Part shown: positions 18,575 to 27,064 of the stretch, one piece after another
How the letters are laid out: each line of letters opens with the position of its first letter
Position numbering within the stretch: the stretch's first letter is position 1
Source: Pseudooceanicola sp.
GTDB lineage: Bacteria > Pseudomonadota > Alphaproteobacteria > Rhodobacterales > Rhodobacteraceae
Length of the DNA: 64,000 bases
Assembly: GCF_029213205.1 (NCBI RefSeq)
Contig: NZ_JARGNH010000003.1
Coordinates: 62,001 to 126,000 of the forward strand
Reading direction: 5' to 3'
Program-made: the position numbers and the translations under genes
Notes under the pieces: model-generated
Told to the model about the DNA's origin: nothing
Seen by the model: the letters and a program-made list of their open reading frames with translations, nothing else
Database searches by the model: none

Positions 18575-19639
18575 ATGGACGATCTGAAGGCAAAATGGCT
18601 GCAGTTGATCGGCGCGGCGGGCGATGAGTCCGCGCTTGAGGATCTGCGGGTGCAGGCGGTCGGCAAAAAGGGCGAGGTCAGCCTGAAAATGCGCGAACTG
18701 GGCAAGATGACGCCCGAAGAGCGCCAGATCGCAGGACCGGCGCTGAACGCGCTGAAGGACGAGATCAACGCGGCGCTGGCGGCGAAGAAGGCGGCGCTGG
18801 GCGATGCGGCGCTGGACGAACGGCTGCGCAGCGAATGGCTGGATGTGACGCTGCCGGGCCGGACCCGGCGGGCGGGCACGATCCACCCGGTCAGCCAGGT
18901 CTGGGAAGAATGCACCGCGATCTTTGCCGATATGGGCTTTGCCGTGGCCGAGGGGCCGCAGGTCGAGGATGATTGGTATAATTTCGACGCCCTGAATATC
19001 CCCAGCCACCACCCGGCCCGGGCCGAGATGGACACGTTTTACATGCACCGTGCAGCGGGCGATAATCGCCCGCCGCATGTGCTGCGCACCCACACCAGCC
19101 CGGTGCAGATTCGCAGCATGCAGGCAGAGGGCGCGCCGATCCGCACGATCTCTCCGGGCCGGGTCTATCGCGCCGATTACGACCAGACCCATACCCCGAT
19201 GTTCCATCAGGTCGAGGGGCTGGCGATTGACCGCGACATCAGCATGGCCAACCTGAAATGGTGTCTCGAAGAGTTCTTCAGCGCCTATTTCGGCACTGCG
19301 GTGAAGACCCGGTTCCGGGCCAGCCATTTCCCCTTTACCGAACCTTCGGCCGAGGTCGATATTCAGTGCGCCTGGGAAGGCGGCACGGTGAAGGTCGGCG
19401 AGGGCGACGATTGGCTGGAAGTGCTGGGGTCCGGCATGGTGCATCCCAAGGTGCTGCAGGCTGGCGGGATTGATCCGGCGGCTTGGCAGGGCTTTGCCTT
19501 TGGCATGGGGATCGACCGGATCGCGATGCTGAAATACGGCATCCCCGATCTGCGGGCGTTCTTTGATTCAGACCTGCGCTGGCTGCGCCACTATGGGTTC
19601 TCGGCACTCCAGGTGCCGACGCTCAGGGGCGGGGTCTGA
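18575..19639 (+). CDS. pheS: Phenylalanyl-tRNA synthetase alpha subunit
   Basis: Catalytic subunit of the alpha2-beta2 enzyme charging tRNA-Phe. At 354 residues it is of usual length, with an N-terminal coiled coil (about 1-85), then class II motif 2 ([21 protein letters not shown]) and motif 3 ([22 protein letters not shown]). AGGAGG precedes the ATG at 18575. The partner pheT is not immediately adjacent: an ASCH-domain gene and a repeat-rich gap lie between. Confidence 0.98.
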   Translation: MDDLKAKWLQLIGAAGDESALEDLRVQAVGKKGEVSLKMRELGKMTPEERQIAGPALNALKDEINAALAAKKAALGDAALDERLRSEWLDVTLPGRTRRAGTIHPVSQVWEECTAIFADMGFAVAEGPQVEDDWYNFDALNIPSHHPARAEMDTFYMHRAAGDNRPPHVLRTHTSPVQIRSMQAEGAPIRTISPGRVYRADYDQTHTPMFHQVEGLAIDRDISMANLKWCLEEFFSAYFGTAVKTRFRASHFPFTEPSAEVDIQCAWEGGTVKVGEGDDWLEVLGSGMVHPKVLQAGGIDPAAWQGFAFGMGIDRIAMLKYGIPDLRAFFDSDLRWLRHYGFSALQVPTLRGGV

Positions 19640-19722
19640 GGTGGCAATCCGGTTCGCATCAATAGGGCAGTCCCCGATTGCGGGTGCGGGCAAAGCCCCC
19701 GCCCGGGGGGCGGTCGGGGGCT

Positions 19723-19741
19723 GCCCGTGCAAGGCACGGGC
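19723..19741. repeat. GC-rich hairpin after pheS
   Basis: GCCCGTGC (19723-19730), loop AAG and GCACGGGC (19734-19741) form a perfect 8-bp hairpin about 85 bp downstream of the pheS stop. No T-tract follows, so it may stabilise or attenuate the transcript rather than terminate it. Confidence 0.5.
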
Positions 19742-19767
19742 GGGTCGTGCAACGCGGGACGGCGCAG

Positions 19768-19793
19768 GAAAAAGCTATGCGCATAGCGTTTTC
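19768..19793. repeat. 26-bp near-perfect palindrome upstream of the ASCH gene
   Basis: The core GCTATGCGCATAGC (19774-19787) is a perfect palindrome; with one mismatch it extends to GAAAA on the left and TTTTC on the right. It ends 44 bp before the ASCH gene start. It may be a dimeric-regulator operator or a dispersed repeat; it has no loop, so an RNA hairpin is less favoured. Confidence 0.5.
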
Positions 19794-19837
19794 TTCGGCG
19801 GTGGCGAATACGCGGCGGCGGCTCTGGGTGGCGTGCA

Positions 19838-20260
19838 ATGACTGACGACATGGAAGACCTGCAAGTGACCTACCCCGGCGCGGGCACCTTTCGCTTTGGC
19901 GACAACGCCACGCTTTGTGCCGAGCTGCTGACGCTGGTGCGCAGCGGCGCGAAAACCGCGACCTGTGAGGCGGCGTCAGTCTTTGCCGACGAGCCTGAGG
20001 CGCTGCCCAAGGTCGGGCGCTGCGATATCGCTGCCAATTGGGACGGCACCCCGGCGCTTGTCATTCGGACGACGTCGGTGGAGCGCGTGCGCTTTGGTGA
20101 TGTGACCGAGGCGATGGCGCTGGCCGAGGGCGAGAACACCTCGCTCGCCGGATGGCGCCGGGATCATGAAGCCTATTTCACCCGTACCTCAGGCTTTTCG
20201 CCGGACATGGAGCTGGTGTTCGAACATTTCGAGCTGGTTGAGGATTTGGCAGATCGCTGA
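19838..20260 (+). CDS. ASCH domain-containing protein
   Basis: A 140-residue single-domain protein of the ASCH fold (PUA-like beta barrel, proposed RNA-binding). The family pattern is seen in TFRFGDNATLCAELLTLVRSG-KTATCEA near the N-terminus and VRFGDVTEAMALAEGE..SLAGWRRDHEAYF later. It lies between pheS and pheT on the same strand, 24 bp before pheT, so it is probably co-expressed with pheT. An in-frame ATG at 19850 is an alternative start. Its substrate and biological role are unknown. Confidence 0.8.
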   Translation: MTDDMEDLQVTYPGAGTFRFGDNATLCAELLTLVRSGAKTATCEAASVFADEPEALPKVGRCDIAANWDGTPALVIRTTSVERVRFGDVTEAMALAEGENTSLAGWRRDHEAYFTRTSGFSPDMELVFEHFELVEDLADR

Positions 20261-20284
20261 GGCGGCGCCGAGGAAGGACACGAC

Positions 20285-22681
20285 ATGAAATTCACCCTCT
20301 CCTGGTTGAAAGACCATCTGGAAACCGAGGCCAGCCTCGACGAGATCCTGGAGACCCTGACCGATATCGGGCTCGAGGTCGAAGGGGTGGAAAACCCCGC
20401 CGCCAAGCTGGCCGGGTTCACTCTGGCCAAGGTGAAAACCGCCGAACAGCATCCCGATGCCGACCGGTTGCGGGTCTGCATGGTGGAAACCGACGAGGGC
20501 GACAAACAGATCGTTTGTGGCGCCCCGAATGCCCGCGCCGGGATCACCGTGGTGCTGTGCAAGCCCGGCGATTACGTGCCGGGCATCGATGTGACCCTGT
20601 CGGTGGGCAATATACGCGGTGTCGAAAGCCATGGGATGATGGCCTCGGAACGTGAGCTGGAACTCAGCGACGAACACAATGGCATCATCGAACTGCCCTC
20701 GGGCGAGGTCGGGCAGAGCTTCACTGATTGGTTGGCCGAGAATGATCCGGCCAAGGTCGATCCGGTGATCGAAATCGCGATCACCCCGAACCGCCCCGAT
20801 GCGCTGGGCGTGCGCGGTGTGGCGCGGGATCTGGCGGCGCGCGGGCTGGGCAGGTTGAAACCGGCGAAAACGGTCGAGATCAGCGGCCAGTTCCCCTGTC
20901 CGATCGACGTCAGCATCGACAAGGACGCCACCGAGGGCTGTCATGTCTTTGCCGGGCGTCTGGTGCGCGGCGTCAAGAACGGGCCAAGCCCGGACTGGCT
21001 GCAAACCCGGCTGCGGGCGATCGGGCTGCGCCCGATCTCGGCGCTGGTCGATGTCACCAATTTCTTCACCTACGACCAGAACCGCCCGCTGCATGTGTTT
21101 GACGCGGGCAAGGTCACCGGCGCGCTGCGGATCCATCAGGCCAAGGGCGGCGAAGCCTTCCTGGGGCTGGACGAAAAGGAATACGCGCTGCCTGAGGCGG
21201 CGCTGGTGATCTCCGACGACAAGGGCGTCGAAAGCATCGGCGGCATCATGGGCGGGCTCGACACCGGCTGCACCGAGGAAACCACCGATGTGTTCATCGA
21301 GGCGGCGTTCTGGGATTTCATCCAGATCGCCCATGCCGGTCGGGCGCTGAAGATCAATTCCGACGCGCGCTACCGCAATGAACGCGGCATTGATCCCGGA
21401 TTCAACATGGCCGGGCTCGACCTGGCGACGCAGATGGTGATCGACCTCTGCGGCGGCGTGCCCTCTGAAATGGTGGTTGCCGGTGCGGTGCCGGATGTGT
21501 CGCGCGCCTATCGGCTCGACACCGCGCGCTGTTCGTCGCTGGTCGGTATGGATATCCCGGCGGAAGAGCAACGCGCGACGCTGGAACGGCTGGGCTTTGT
21601 CATGGACGGCGACATGGCGCAGGTGCCGTCCTGGCGCCCGGATGTGCTGGGCGAGGCCGACCTGGTCGAAGAGGTGGCGCGGATGGCCTCGCTCACCCAG
21701 CTTGAGCCGAAACCACTGCCGCGCAGCCAGCCGGGGGTGCCGAAACCGATCCTGACGCCGTTGCAAAAGCGCGAACAGGTGGCGCGGCGCACGGCGGCGG
21801 CGCTGGGTTACAATGAATGCGTGACCTATTCCTTCATCGATCAGGCCGCGGCGGCGCTGTTTGGCGGTGGCGATGATGCGACGATGCTGGCCAACCCGAT
21901 CAGCGCCGAGATGAGCCATCTGCGCCCGGATCTGCTGCCCGGCCTGTTGCGGGCGGCGGCGCGCAATCAGGCGCGCGGCATGTCCGATCTGGCCCTGTTC
22001 GAGGTCGGCGCGGCCTGGCACGGTGGCGAACCGGGCGACCAGAAGCTGCTGGTCGCGGGCCTGCTGGTCGGACGCACTGGTCCCAAGGACGTGCATGGCG
22101 CCTCGCGGTCGGTGGATCTCTACGACGCCAAGGCGGATGCCGAGGCGATCCTGGCGGCCATCGGGGCCCCGGCCAAGGTGCAGATCCTGCGCGACGGTCC
22201 GGGGTGGTGGCATCCCGGTCGGCACGGGCGGTTCTGTCTGGGCCCGAAAAAGATGCTGGGCATCTTTGGCGAGGTGCATCCGAAAATCCTGGCGGAAATG
22301 GATGTGAAGGGGCCGGCGGTGGCCTTTACCATCTGGCCCGAAGAGGTGCCGCTGCCCCGCGCCGCCTCGGTCACCCGTGGCGCGATGCAGGTGTCGGATC
22401 TGCAAGCTGTGGAACGCGATTTCGCCTTTGTGGTGGCGGCGGATGTCGCGGCGCTGGACCTGGTCAATGCGGCCGCCGGCGCCGACAAGGCGCTGATCAC
22501 CGATGTGCGCGTGTTTGACGAATTCATCGGCGGGTCGCTGGGGGAGGGGCAGAAATCCCTGGCCATCACGGTGCGCATCGAACCGCGCACCGCCACCCTG
22601 AAAGAGGCCGAGATCGAGGCGCTGTCAGCCAAGATCGTCGACAAGGTCGGCAGGGCCACCGGCGGCGTGCTGCGCGGCTGA
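20285..22681 (+). CDS. pheT: Phenylalanyl-tRNA synthetase beta subunit
   Basis: Non-catalytic subunit that binds tRNA-Phe and edits mischarged tyrosine. The 798-residue protein shows the expected domain order: tRNA-binding OB fold (about 40-150; HPDADRLRVCMVETDEG), B3/B4 editing domain (about 200-400), B5, a catalytic-like core, and a C-terminal FDX-ACB anticodon domain (about 705-798; AVERDFAFVVAADV). AGGAAGG precedes the ATG at 20285. Length is normal for bacterial PheT. Confidence 0.98.
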   Translation: MKFTLSWLKDHLETEASLDEILETLTDIGLEVEGVENPAAKLAGFTLAKVKTAEQHPDADRLRVCMVETDEGDKQIVCGAPNARAGITVVLCKPGDYVPGIDVTLSVGNIRGVESHGMMASERELELSDEHNGIIELPSGEVGQSFTDWLAENDPAKVDPVIEIAITPNRPDALGVRGVARDLAARGLGRLKPAKTVEISGQFPCPIDVSIDKDATEGCHVFAGRLVRGVKNGPSPDWLQTRLRAIGLRPISALVDVTNFFTYDQNRPLHVFDAGKVTGALRIHQAKGGEAFLGLDEKEYALPEAALVISDDKGVESIGGIMGGLDTGCTEETTDVFIEAAFWDFIQIAHAGRALKINSDARYRNERGIDPGFNMAGLDLATQMVIDLCGGVPSEMVVAGAVPDVSRAYRLDTARCSSLVGMDIPAEEQRATLERLGFVMDGDMAQVPSWRPDVLGEADLVEEVARMASLTQLEPKPLPRSQPGVPKPILTPLQKREQVARRTAAALGYNECVTYSFIDQAAAALFGGGDDATMLANPISAEMSHLRPDLLPGLLRAAARNQARGMSDLALFEVGAAWHGGEPGDQKLLVAGLLVGRTGPKDVHGASRSVDLYDAKADAEAILAAIGAPAKVQILRDGPGWWHPGRHGRFCLGPKKMLGIFGEVHPKILAEMDVKGPAVAFTIWPEEVPLPRAASVTRGAMQVSDLQAVERDFAFVVAADVAALDLVNAAAGADKALITDVRVFDEFIGGSLGEGQKSLAITVRIEPRTATLKEAEIEALSAKIVDKVGRATGGVLRG

Positions 22682-22725
22682 CATCTTGCCCGGCCACAGG
22701 GCCGGGCAAGTGAATCCGGTTCGGA

Positions 22726-23424
22726 TCAGCTGCCGGGACGCGGCGGGATATTCGATCCCTTTTGCGCCGCCGGGCGCTGCATGAAGCGATCAACATAGGG
22801 CTGCAGATTGGCAAAATCCGCCCAGCCGACCGTGTCCTTGGCCTCGTATAAATCGAGCGCCTGCAGCCAGGGCACGATGGCGATATCGGCGACCGAATAG
22901 TCCCCGGCAACCCAATCGCGGCCCTGCAACGCCTGGTTCAACACGTTCAGCAGGCGGCTGGTTTCGCCGATATAGCGGTCACGCGGGCGCGGATCCTCGA
23001 TCTCCTTGCCTGCGAACTTGTAAAAGAACCCAAGCTGCCCCAGCATCGGACCCAGCCCGCCCATCTGCCACATCAGCCATTTCACCGCCTCATGTTTGGC
23101 GGCGCCAGCGGGCAGGAGCTTGCCCGTCTTTTCAGCCAGATAGAGCAGGATTGCGCCGCTTTCGAACAGCCCGATCGGGGTGCCATCGGGGCCGTTGGGA
23201 TCAAGGATCGCGGGGATCTTGTTGTTCGGCGATAGCGACAGGAATTCCGGGCTGCGCACATTGTCATCGCTGAGCAGGACCAGATGCGCCTCATAGGGCA
23301 ATCCGATCTCTTCCAGTGCGATCGACACCTTCTTGCCGTTCGGGGTGGGGAAGGAATACAGCTGCAGCACATTCGGATCCTGTGCTGGCCAGCGGTCGTT
23401 GATTTTCATGTCGGTGATCGACAT
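22726..23424 (-). CDS. Glutathione S-transferase family protein (YghU/Ure2p-like)
   Basis: A 232-residue thioredoxin-fold GST. The N-terminal domain has PTPNGKKVSIALEEIGLPYEAH and the cis-Pro/ES region NNKIPAILDPNGPDG..GLFESGAILLYLAEK; the C-terminal helical domain follows from about residue 100. TPNGKKVSI favours the nu-class YghU-type disulfide-bond reductases. Start 23424 (MSITDMKIN) is preceded by GAGG at 6 nt; MRLP at 23436 is an alternative. A run of nine G lies 18-26 bp upstream of the start (23442-23450). Confidence 0.9.
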   Translation of the reverse strand: MSITDMKINDRWPAQDPNVLQLYSFPTPNGKKVSIALEEIGLPYEAHLVLLSDDNVRSPEFLSLSPNNKIPAILDPNGPDGTPIGLFESGAILLYLAEKTGKLLPAGAAKHEAVKWLMWQMGGLGPMLGQLGFFYKFAGKEIEDPRPRDRYIGETSRLLNVLNQALQGRDWVAGDYSVADIAIVPWLQALDLYEAKDTVGWADFANLQPYVDRFMQRPAAQKGSNIPPRPGS

Positions 23425-23565
23425 CGGCAACCTCATTTTGTGGGGGGGGGTGGCGCAAGGTAAGCCTTTGCCAGGCAAGATTACAGTATTTGGGCTGTGC
23501 GCAAAAATGCTATTCATTGTGCATTGTCGGATAAGGCAACGCGCCAAGAAACACTGGAGTGGGAC

Positions 23566-24000
23566 ATGTTGAAAGAATTTAAGGACTTTATCGCCAAGGG
23601 CAATGTCATGGACATGGCTGTGGGGATCATCATCGGTGCGGCATTTACCGCAATTGTGAAATCCATGGTCGATGACCTGATCAACCCGATCATCGGCCTG
23701 TTCATGGGCGGTGTCGATTTTACCAATAAATTCATCGTTCTGTCGGGTGACGACACCTATGCCAGCCTGACCGAGGCGCGTGAGGCCGGCGCGGCGGCGT
23801 TTGCCTATGGTGCCTTCCTGATGGCCGTGATCAATTTCCTGATCATCGCTTTCGTCGTCTTCATGCTGGTCCGCTTTGTGAACAAGGCCAAGGACGCCGC
23901 CAGCAAGCAAGAAGAGGCCGCACCGGCAGCGGCCCCGGCCGGGCCGTCGGAGCTCGACGTTCTGCTGGAAATCCGCGATTCGCTGAAAGCGGCCAGCTGA
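23566..24000 (+). CDS. mscL: Large-conductance mechanosensitive channel MscL
   Basis: Homopentameric inner-membrane safety valve that opens on hypo-osmotic shock. The 144-residue protein has the family start [22 protein letters not shown]1 (about 16-40), a periplasmic loop, TM2 ([20 protein letters not shown]) and the charged C-terminal helix ending [16 protein letters not shown]. Start 23566 is chosen by homology and the upstream GGAG. It appears monocistronic, 110 bp ahead of the Lrp-type gene. Confidence 0.97.
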   Translation: MLKEFKDFIAKGNVMDMAVGIIIGAAFTAIVKSMVDDLINPIIGLFMGGVDFTNKFIVLSGDDTYASLTEAREAGAAAFAYGAFLMAVINFLIIAFVVFMLVRFVNKAKDAASKQEEAAPAAAPAGPSELDVLLEIRDSLKAAS

Positions 24001-24062
24001 ATCTGGTTTGTGCGATAAATCCGGGTTAGGCGGGGAAATCTCTCGCCTTTCCTGCCCCTGGC

Positions 24063-24106
24063 CGAATATCCTTCGATGCGACTCAGCTTTCTGCGCAGGA
24101 TATTCG
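24063..24106. promoter_or_regulatory. Inverted repeat at the Lrp-type gene start, predicted operator
   Basis: CGAATATCCT (24063-24072) and AGGATATTCG (24097-24106) are a perfect 10-bp inverted repeat with a 24-nt spacer, ending 4 bp before the ATG. A smaller palindrome CTGCGCAG abuts the right arm. Position and symmetry fit autoregulation by the Lrp/AsnC protein encoded next; a large mRNA hairpin masking the start is an alternative. Confidence 0.55.
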
Positions 24107-24110
24107 TGCC

Positions 24111-24569
24111 ATGGCCCTCGATTCAATTGATTGCGCAATCCTCAGGGTGCTGCAGCGGCAGGGCCGGATTTCGAATGCCGATCTCTCGGACAAGGTGAAC
24201 CTGTCGCAATCGGCCTGTCACCGGCGGGTGCAACGGCTGGAGGCGTCGGGCTATGTGCGCGACTATGTGGCGCTGCTGGACGCGCGCAAGCTGGGGGTGT
24301 CGACCACGGTGTTCGTCGAGATCACCCTGCAGGGCCAGTCGGATGAGACGCTGGAGGCGTTTGAGACCGCGGTGGCGCGGATCCCGGATGTGCTGGAATG
24401 TCACCTGATGGCCGGAACCGCGGATTACCTGCTGAAGGTGGTGGCGGAAAACACCGAGGATTTCGCCCGCATTCACCGCCAACACCTGACCCGGCTGCCG
24501 GGGGTGGCGCAGATGCAATCGAGCTTTGCCCTCAGGACGGTGTTCAAGACCACGGCGCTGCCGGTCTGA
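24111..24569 (+). CDS. Lrp/AsnC-family transcriptional regulator
   Basis: A 152-residue feast/famine regulator. The N-terminal helix-turn-helix (DSIDCAILRVLQRQGRISNADLSDKVNLSQSACHRRV) is followed by a RAM ligand-binding/oligomerisation domain (about 65-145). An inverted repeat at 24063-24106 probably is its own operator. Downstream on the same strand, beyond a repeat element, is the GMC oxidoreductase gene, a possible target. Confidence 0.93.
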   Translation: MALDSIDCAILRVLQRQGRISNADLSDKVNLSQSACHRRVQRLEASGYVRDYVALLDARKLGVSTTVFVEITLQGQSDETLEAFETAVARIPDVLECHLMAGTADYLLKVVAENTEDFARIHRQHLTRLPGVAQMQSSFALRTVFKTTALPV

Positions 24570-24573
24570 GCGC

Positions 24574-24691
24574 CCCTCACCCTGGCCCTCTCCCCCGGGG
24601 GGAGAGGGAAGGCGCGCAGTTCGGTCGATTGTGCGCCAAATGCCGCCCCGCGATTTCCCTCTCCCTCGAAGGGAGAGGGCCAGGGTGAGGG
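24574..24691. repeat. Composite REP/MITE-like inverted repeat
   Basis: The ends are a perfect 21-bp inverted repeat (24574-24594 and 24671-24691), core CCCTCACCCTGGCCCTCTCC. Each end also folds locally: CCCTCTCCCCC with GGGGGGAGAGGG on the left, and CCCTCTCCCTCGAAGGGAGAGGG-type pairing (24657-24679) on the right. About 60 bp of unique sequence separates the hairpins. There is no open frame. Elements with CCCTCACCC..CCCTCTCCC ends occur in many proteobacteria as paired extragenic repeats. Confidence 0.75.
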
Positions 24692-24761
24692 TGAAGGCAG
24701 GGATGTCTTGCCGTGGACATTGCCGCCCGGCATCCGCAAAGATACCGCCGGGAGAGAGCGC

Positions 24762-26345
24762 ATGATCTGGGATTACATCATCGTTGGCGCTGGCAGCGCC
24801 GGTTGCGTGCTGGCCAAGCGGCTGGGCGAGGCCGGGCATCGGGTGTTGCTGCTGGAGGCCGGGGGCAAGGACAATTACCATTGGGTGCATATCCCGATGG
24901 GCTATCTCTATTGTATCGGCAATCCGCGCACCGACTGGATGTTCAAGACCGCACCCGAAGCCGGGCTGAACGGGCGCAGCCTGCTCTACCCGCGTGGCAA
25001 GTTGCTGGGTGGCTGTTCTTCGATCAACGGCATGCTTTACCTGCGCGGTCAGGCGGCGGATTACGACGGCTGGCGACAGATGGGGCTGACCGGCTGGGGG
25101 TGGGACGACGTGCTGCCCTATTTCATGAAATCCGAGGATTACGTCGAGGGCGCCTCAGAACATCACGGCGAAGGCGGTGAATGGCGGGTGGAAAACCAGC
25201 GTCTGCATTGGCAGCTGCTGGACGATTGGATCGAGGCGGCCGAAGCAGCGGGGATCCCCAGGACCGACGATTTCAACACCGGCGACAATGACGGGGTCGG
25301 CTATTTCCGGGTGAACCAACGCTCGGGCTGGCGGATGAACACCGCCAAGGCCTTTGTGCGCAGCGCCCAAGCGCCGGGGCTGAAGGTGGAAACCGGCGCC
25401 CATACCCGCCGGGTGCTGATCGAGGACGGGCGCGCGGTCGGGGTCGAATATCTGCGCGACGGCCAGCTGGTCAGTGCCAGGGCCAGCCGCGAGGTGATCC
25501 TGTCGGCCGGGGCGATTGGCAGCCCGCATATCCTGCAACTCTCCGGGTTCGGCCCGGCGGCGATGCTGGCCGCCAAGGGAATCGAAGTGATCCGCGATAT
25601 CCCCGGCATCGGCCAGAACCTCCAGGATCATCTGCAACTGCGCTGTTCCTGGCGGCTGACCGGGGCCAAGACGCTGAACACCCTGGCAAATTCGGCCTGG
25701 GGCAAGGCGCTGATCGGGCTGGATTACGCGATCCGCCGCCGTGGTCCGATGACCATGGCGCCATCTCAGCTTGGCGCCTTCACCCGGTCGCGGCCCGATC
25801 TGGCGACGCCGGATCTGGAATATCACGTGCAGCCGCTGTCGCTCGAGGCCTTTGGCCAGCCATTGCACAGCTACCCGGCGATCACGGCCTCGGTCTGCAA
25901 CCTGCGCCCGGAAAGCCGTGGCAGCGTCAGCCTGGCCTCGCCCGATCCGATGCAGGCGCCGGTGATCGCGCCGAACTACCTGGCGACCGAGGGCGATCGC
26001 AGGGTGGCGATCGACGCGATCCGGCTGACCCGGCGGATCATGACGCAACCGGCGCTGGCGCGCTACCGCCCCGAAGAGGTGAAGCCCGGCGCCGCCTATG
26101 ACAGCGACGCGGATCTGGCCCGCGCGGCGGGCGAGATTGGCACCACGATCTTTCACCCGGTCGCCACAGTGCGGATGGGCGGCGATGACGCGCCGCTGGA
26201 CGGGGCGCTGCGGCTGCGCGGCATTGGCGGCTTGCGGGTGGTTGATGCCAGTGTCATGCCGACAATCACCAGCGGCAACACCAATGCCCCCACCATCATG
26301 ATCGCCGAGAAAGCCGCCGACATGATCCTGAAAGAAAGGGCCTGA
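24762..26345 (+). CDS. GMC-family FAD oxidoreductase (choline dehydrogenase-like)
   Basis: A 527-residue glucose-methanol-choline oxidoreductase oxidising a primary alcohol with FAD. Seen are the dinucleotide-binding motif IIVGAGSAGCVLAKRL, GMC signature 1 (GKLLGGCSSINGMLYLRG) and signature 2 (GAIGSPHILQLSGFG). The C-terminal active-site region has HPVATVRMG and NTNAPTIMIAEKAADMI, with catalytic His and Asn. No betaine-aldehyde dehydrogenase or transporter is adjacent, so choline as substrate is not supported. Start 24762 follows GGAGAG. The flavodoxin-like gene begins 1 bp after its stop. Confidence 0.92.
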   Translation: MIWDYIIVGAGSAGCVLAKRLGEAGHRVLLLEAGGKDNYHWVHIPMGYLYCIGNPRTDWMFKTAPEAGLNGRSLLYPRGKLLGGCSSINGMLYLRGQAADYDGWRQMGLTGWGWDDVLPYFMKSEDYVEGASEHHGEGGEWRVENQRLHWQLLDDWIEAAEAAGIPRTDDFNTGDNDGVGYFRVNQRSGWRMNTAKAFVRSAQAPGLKVETGAHTRRVLIEDGRAVGVEYLRDGQLVSARASREVILSAGAIGSPHILQLSGFGPAAMLAAKGIEVIRDIPGIGQNLQDHLQLRCSWRLTGAKTLNTLANSAWGKALIGLDYAIRRRGPMTMAPSQLGAFTRSRPDLATPDLEYHVQPLSLEAFGQPLHSYPAITASVCNLRPESRGSVSLASPDPMQAPVIAPNYLATEGDRRVAIDAIRLTRRIMTQPALARYRPEEVKPGAAYDSDADLARAAGEIGTTIFHPVATVRMGGDDAPLDGALRLRGIGGLRVVDASVMPTITSGNTNAPTIMIAEKAADMILKERA

Positions 26346-26346
26346 C

Positions 26347-26895
26347 ATGGCCAAACTCGCCATCGCCTATTGGTCTGGCAGCGGCTCGATCTCGCTGGCC
26401 GCGCAGGTGATTGCCGACAGCGCCCGCGGCGCGGGCGTCGAGGTGGCGATGATCGATGTCTCGGATATGCGCCCGGCGGATTGGCAAGTGCTGGCCGATG
26501 CCTCGGGGATATTGTTCGGCACCCCGACCTATATGGGCGGCCCGGCGGCGGGGTTCAAAACCTTTATGGATGCCACCGGATCGGACATCTGGGTCGGCCG
26601 TCACTGGCTCGACAAGCTGGCCGGAGGCTTTACCGGCGGGGTGAATACCGGCGGTGACAAGCTGGCGACGCTGAGCTCTCTTGCGATCTTTGCCGCCCAG
26701 CACGGGATGATCTGGGTCGGTCAGGATCTGATCGGCGCGCCGGTGGTCGAGGGCAATGCCGGGCTGAATGTCTCGGGCACCTTTCTGGGGCTGGCGGTGA
26801 ATTCCGACGGCGAGGGCGGGTTGACGGCGGGCTGCGAAAGCTCGGCCCGCCATTACGGCGAACGCATGGCGCTGATGTTGGCACGGTTGGGCTGA
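26347..26895 (+). CDS. Flavodoxin-like NAD(P)H:quinone/FMN reductase family protein
   Basis: A 182-residue flavodoxin-fold protein. An FMN-phosphate loop of the type YWSGSGS is at residues 8-14, GTPTYMGGPAAGFKTFMD at 58-75 resembles WrbA-type proteins, and GGVNTGGDKLATLSSL follows. It is tightly linked to the GMC gene (1-bp gap), suggesting a shared electron-transfer or detoxification task. Its exact acceptor is unknown. Confidence 0.85.
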   Translation: MAKLAIAYWSGSGSISLAAQVIADSARGAGVEVAMIDVSDMRPADWQVLADASGILFGTPTYMGGPAAGFKTFMDATGSDIWVGRHWLDKLAGGFTGGVNTGGDKLATLSSLAIFAAQHGMIWVGQDLIGAPVVEGNAGLNVSGTFLGLAVNSDGEGGLTAGCESSARHYGERMALMLARLG

Positions 26896-26962
26896 TGCGG
26901 CGAGTGTGACCCGGCCAGATGACGCGGCCAGTCTGATGCGGCCAGTCTGATCCGGGCAGCCT
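26894..26962. repeat. Degenerate 13-14-bp tandem repeat
   Basis: Five consecutive copies of a unit close to GATGCGGCCAGTCT begin inside the flavodoxin gene's TGA stop. Copies 3 and 4 (26921-26934, 26935-26948) differ at one base; the others are more degenerate and copy 2 is one base short. No gene uses it. It looks like a small slippage-derived minisatellite. Confidence 0.65.
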
Positions 26963-27064
26963 GCCAAAACGATGTCATCTGTCGAAGGGGTTTGCCGTAG
27001 CCGGAATTGGACGCTAGCTTTCTGCAAAGCCACTTTTGCCAATTGCAATCAAAGGATCTCCCGG

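Noticed and set aside
20189-22405. A 738-codon open frame on minus opposite pheT
   Set aside because: pheT is unmistakable on the plus strand; the reverse frame has no recognisable motif.
24574-24691. The inverted repeat as a CRISPR fragment or intrinsic terminator only
   Set aside because: There are only two mirrored arms, no regular direct repeats with spacers and no cas genes. The arms are too long and symmetric, and lack a T-tract, for a simple terminator.
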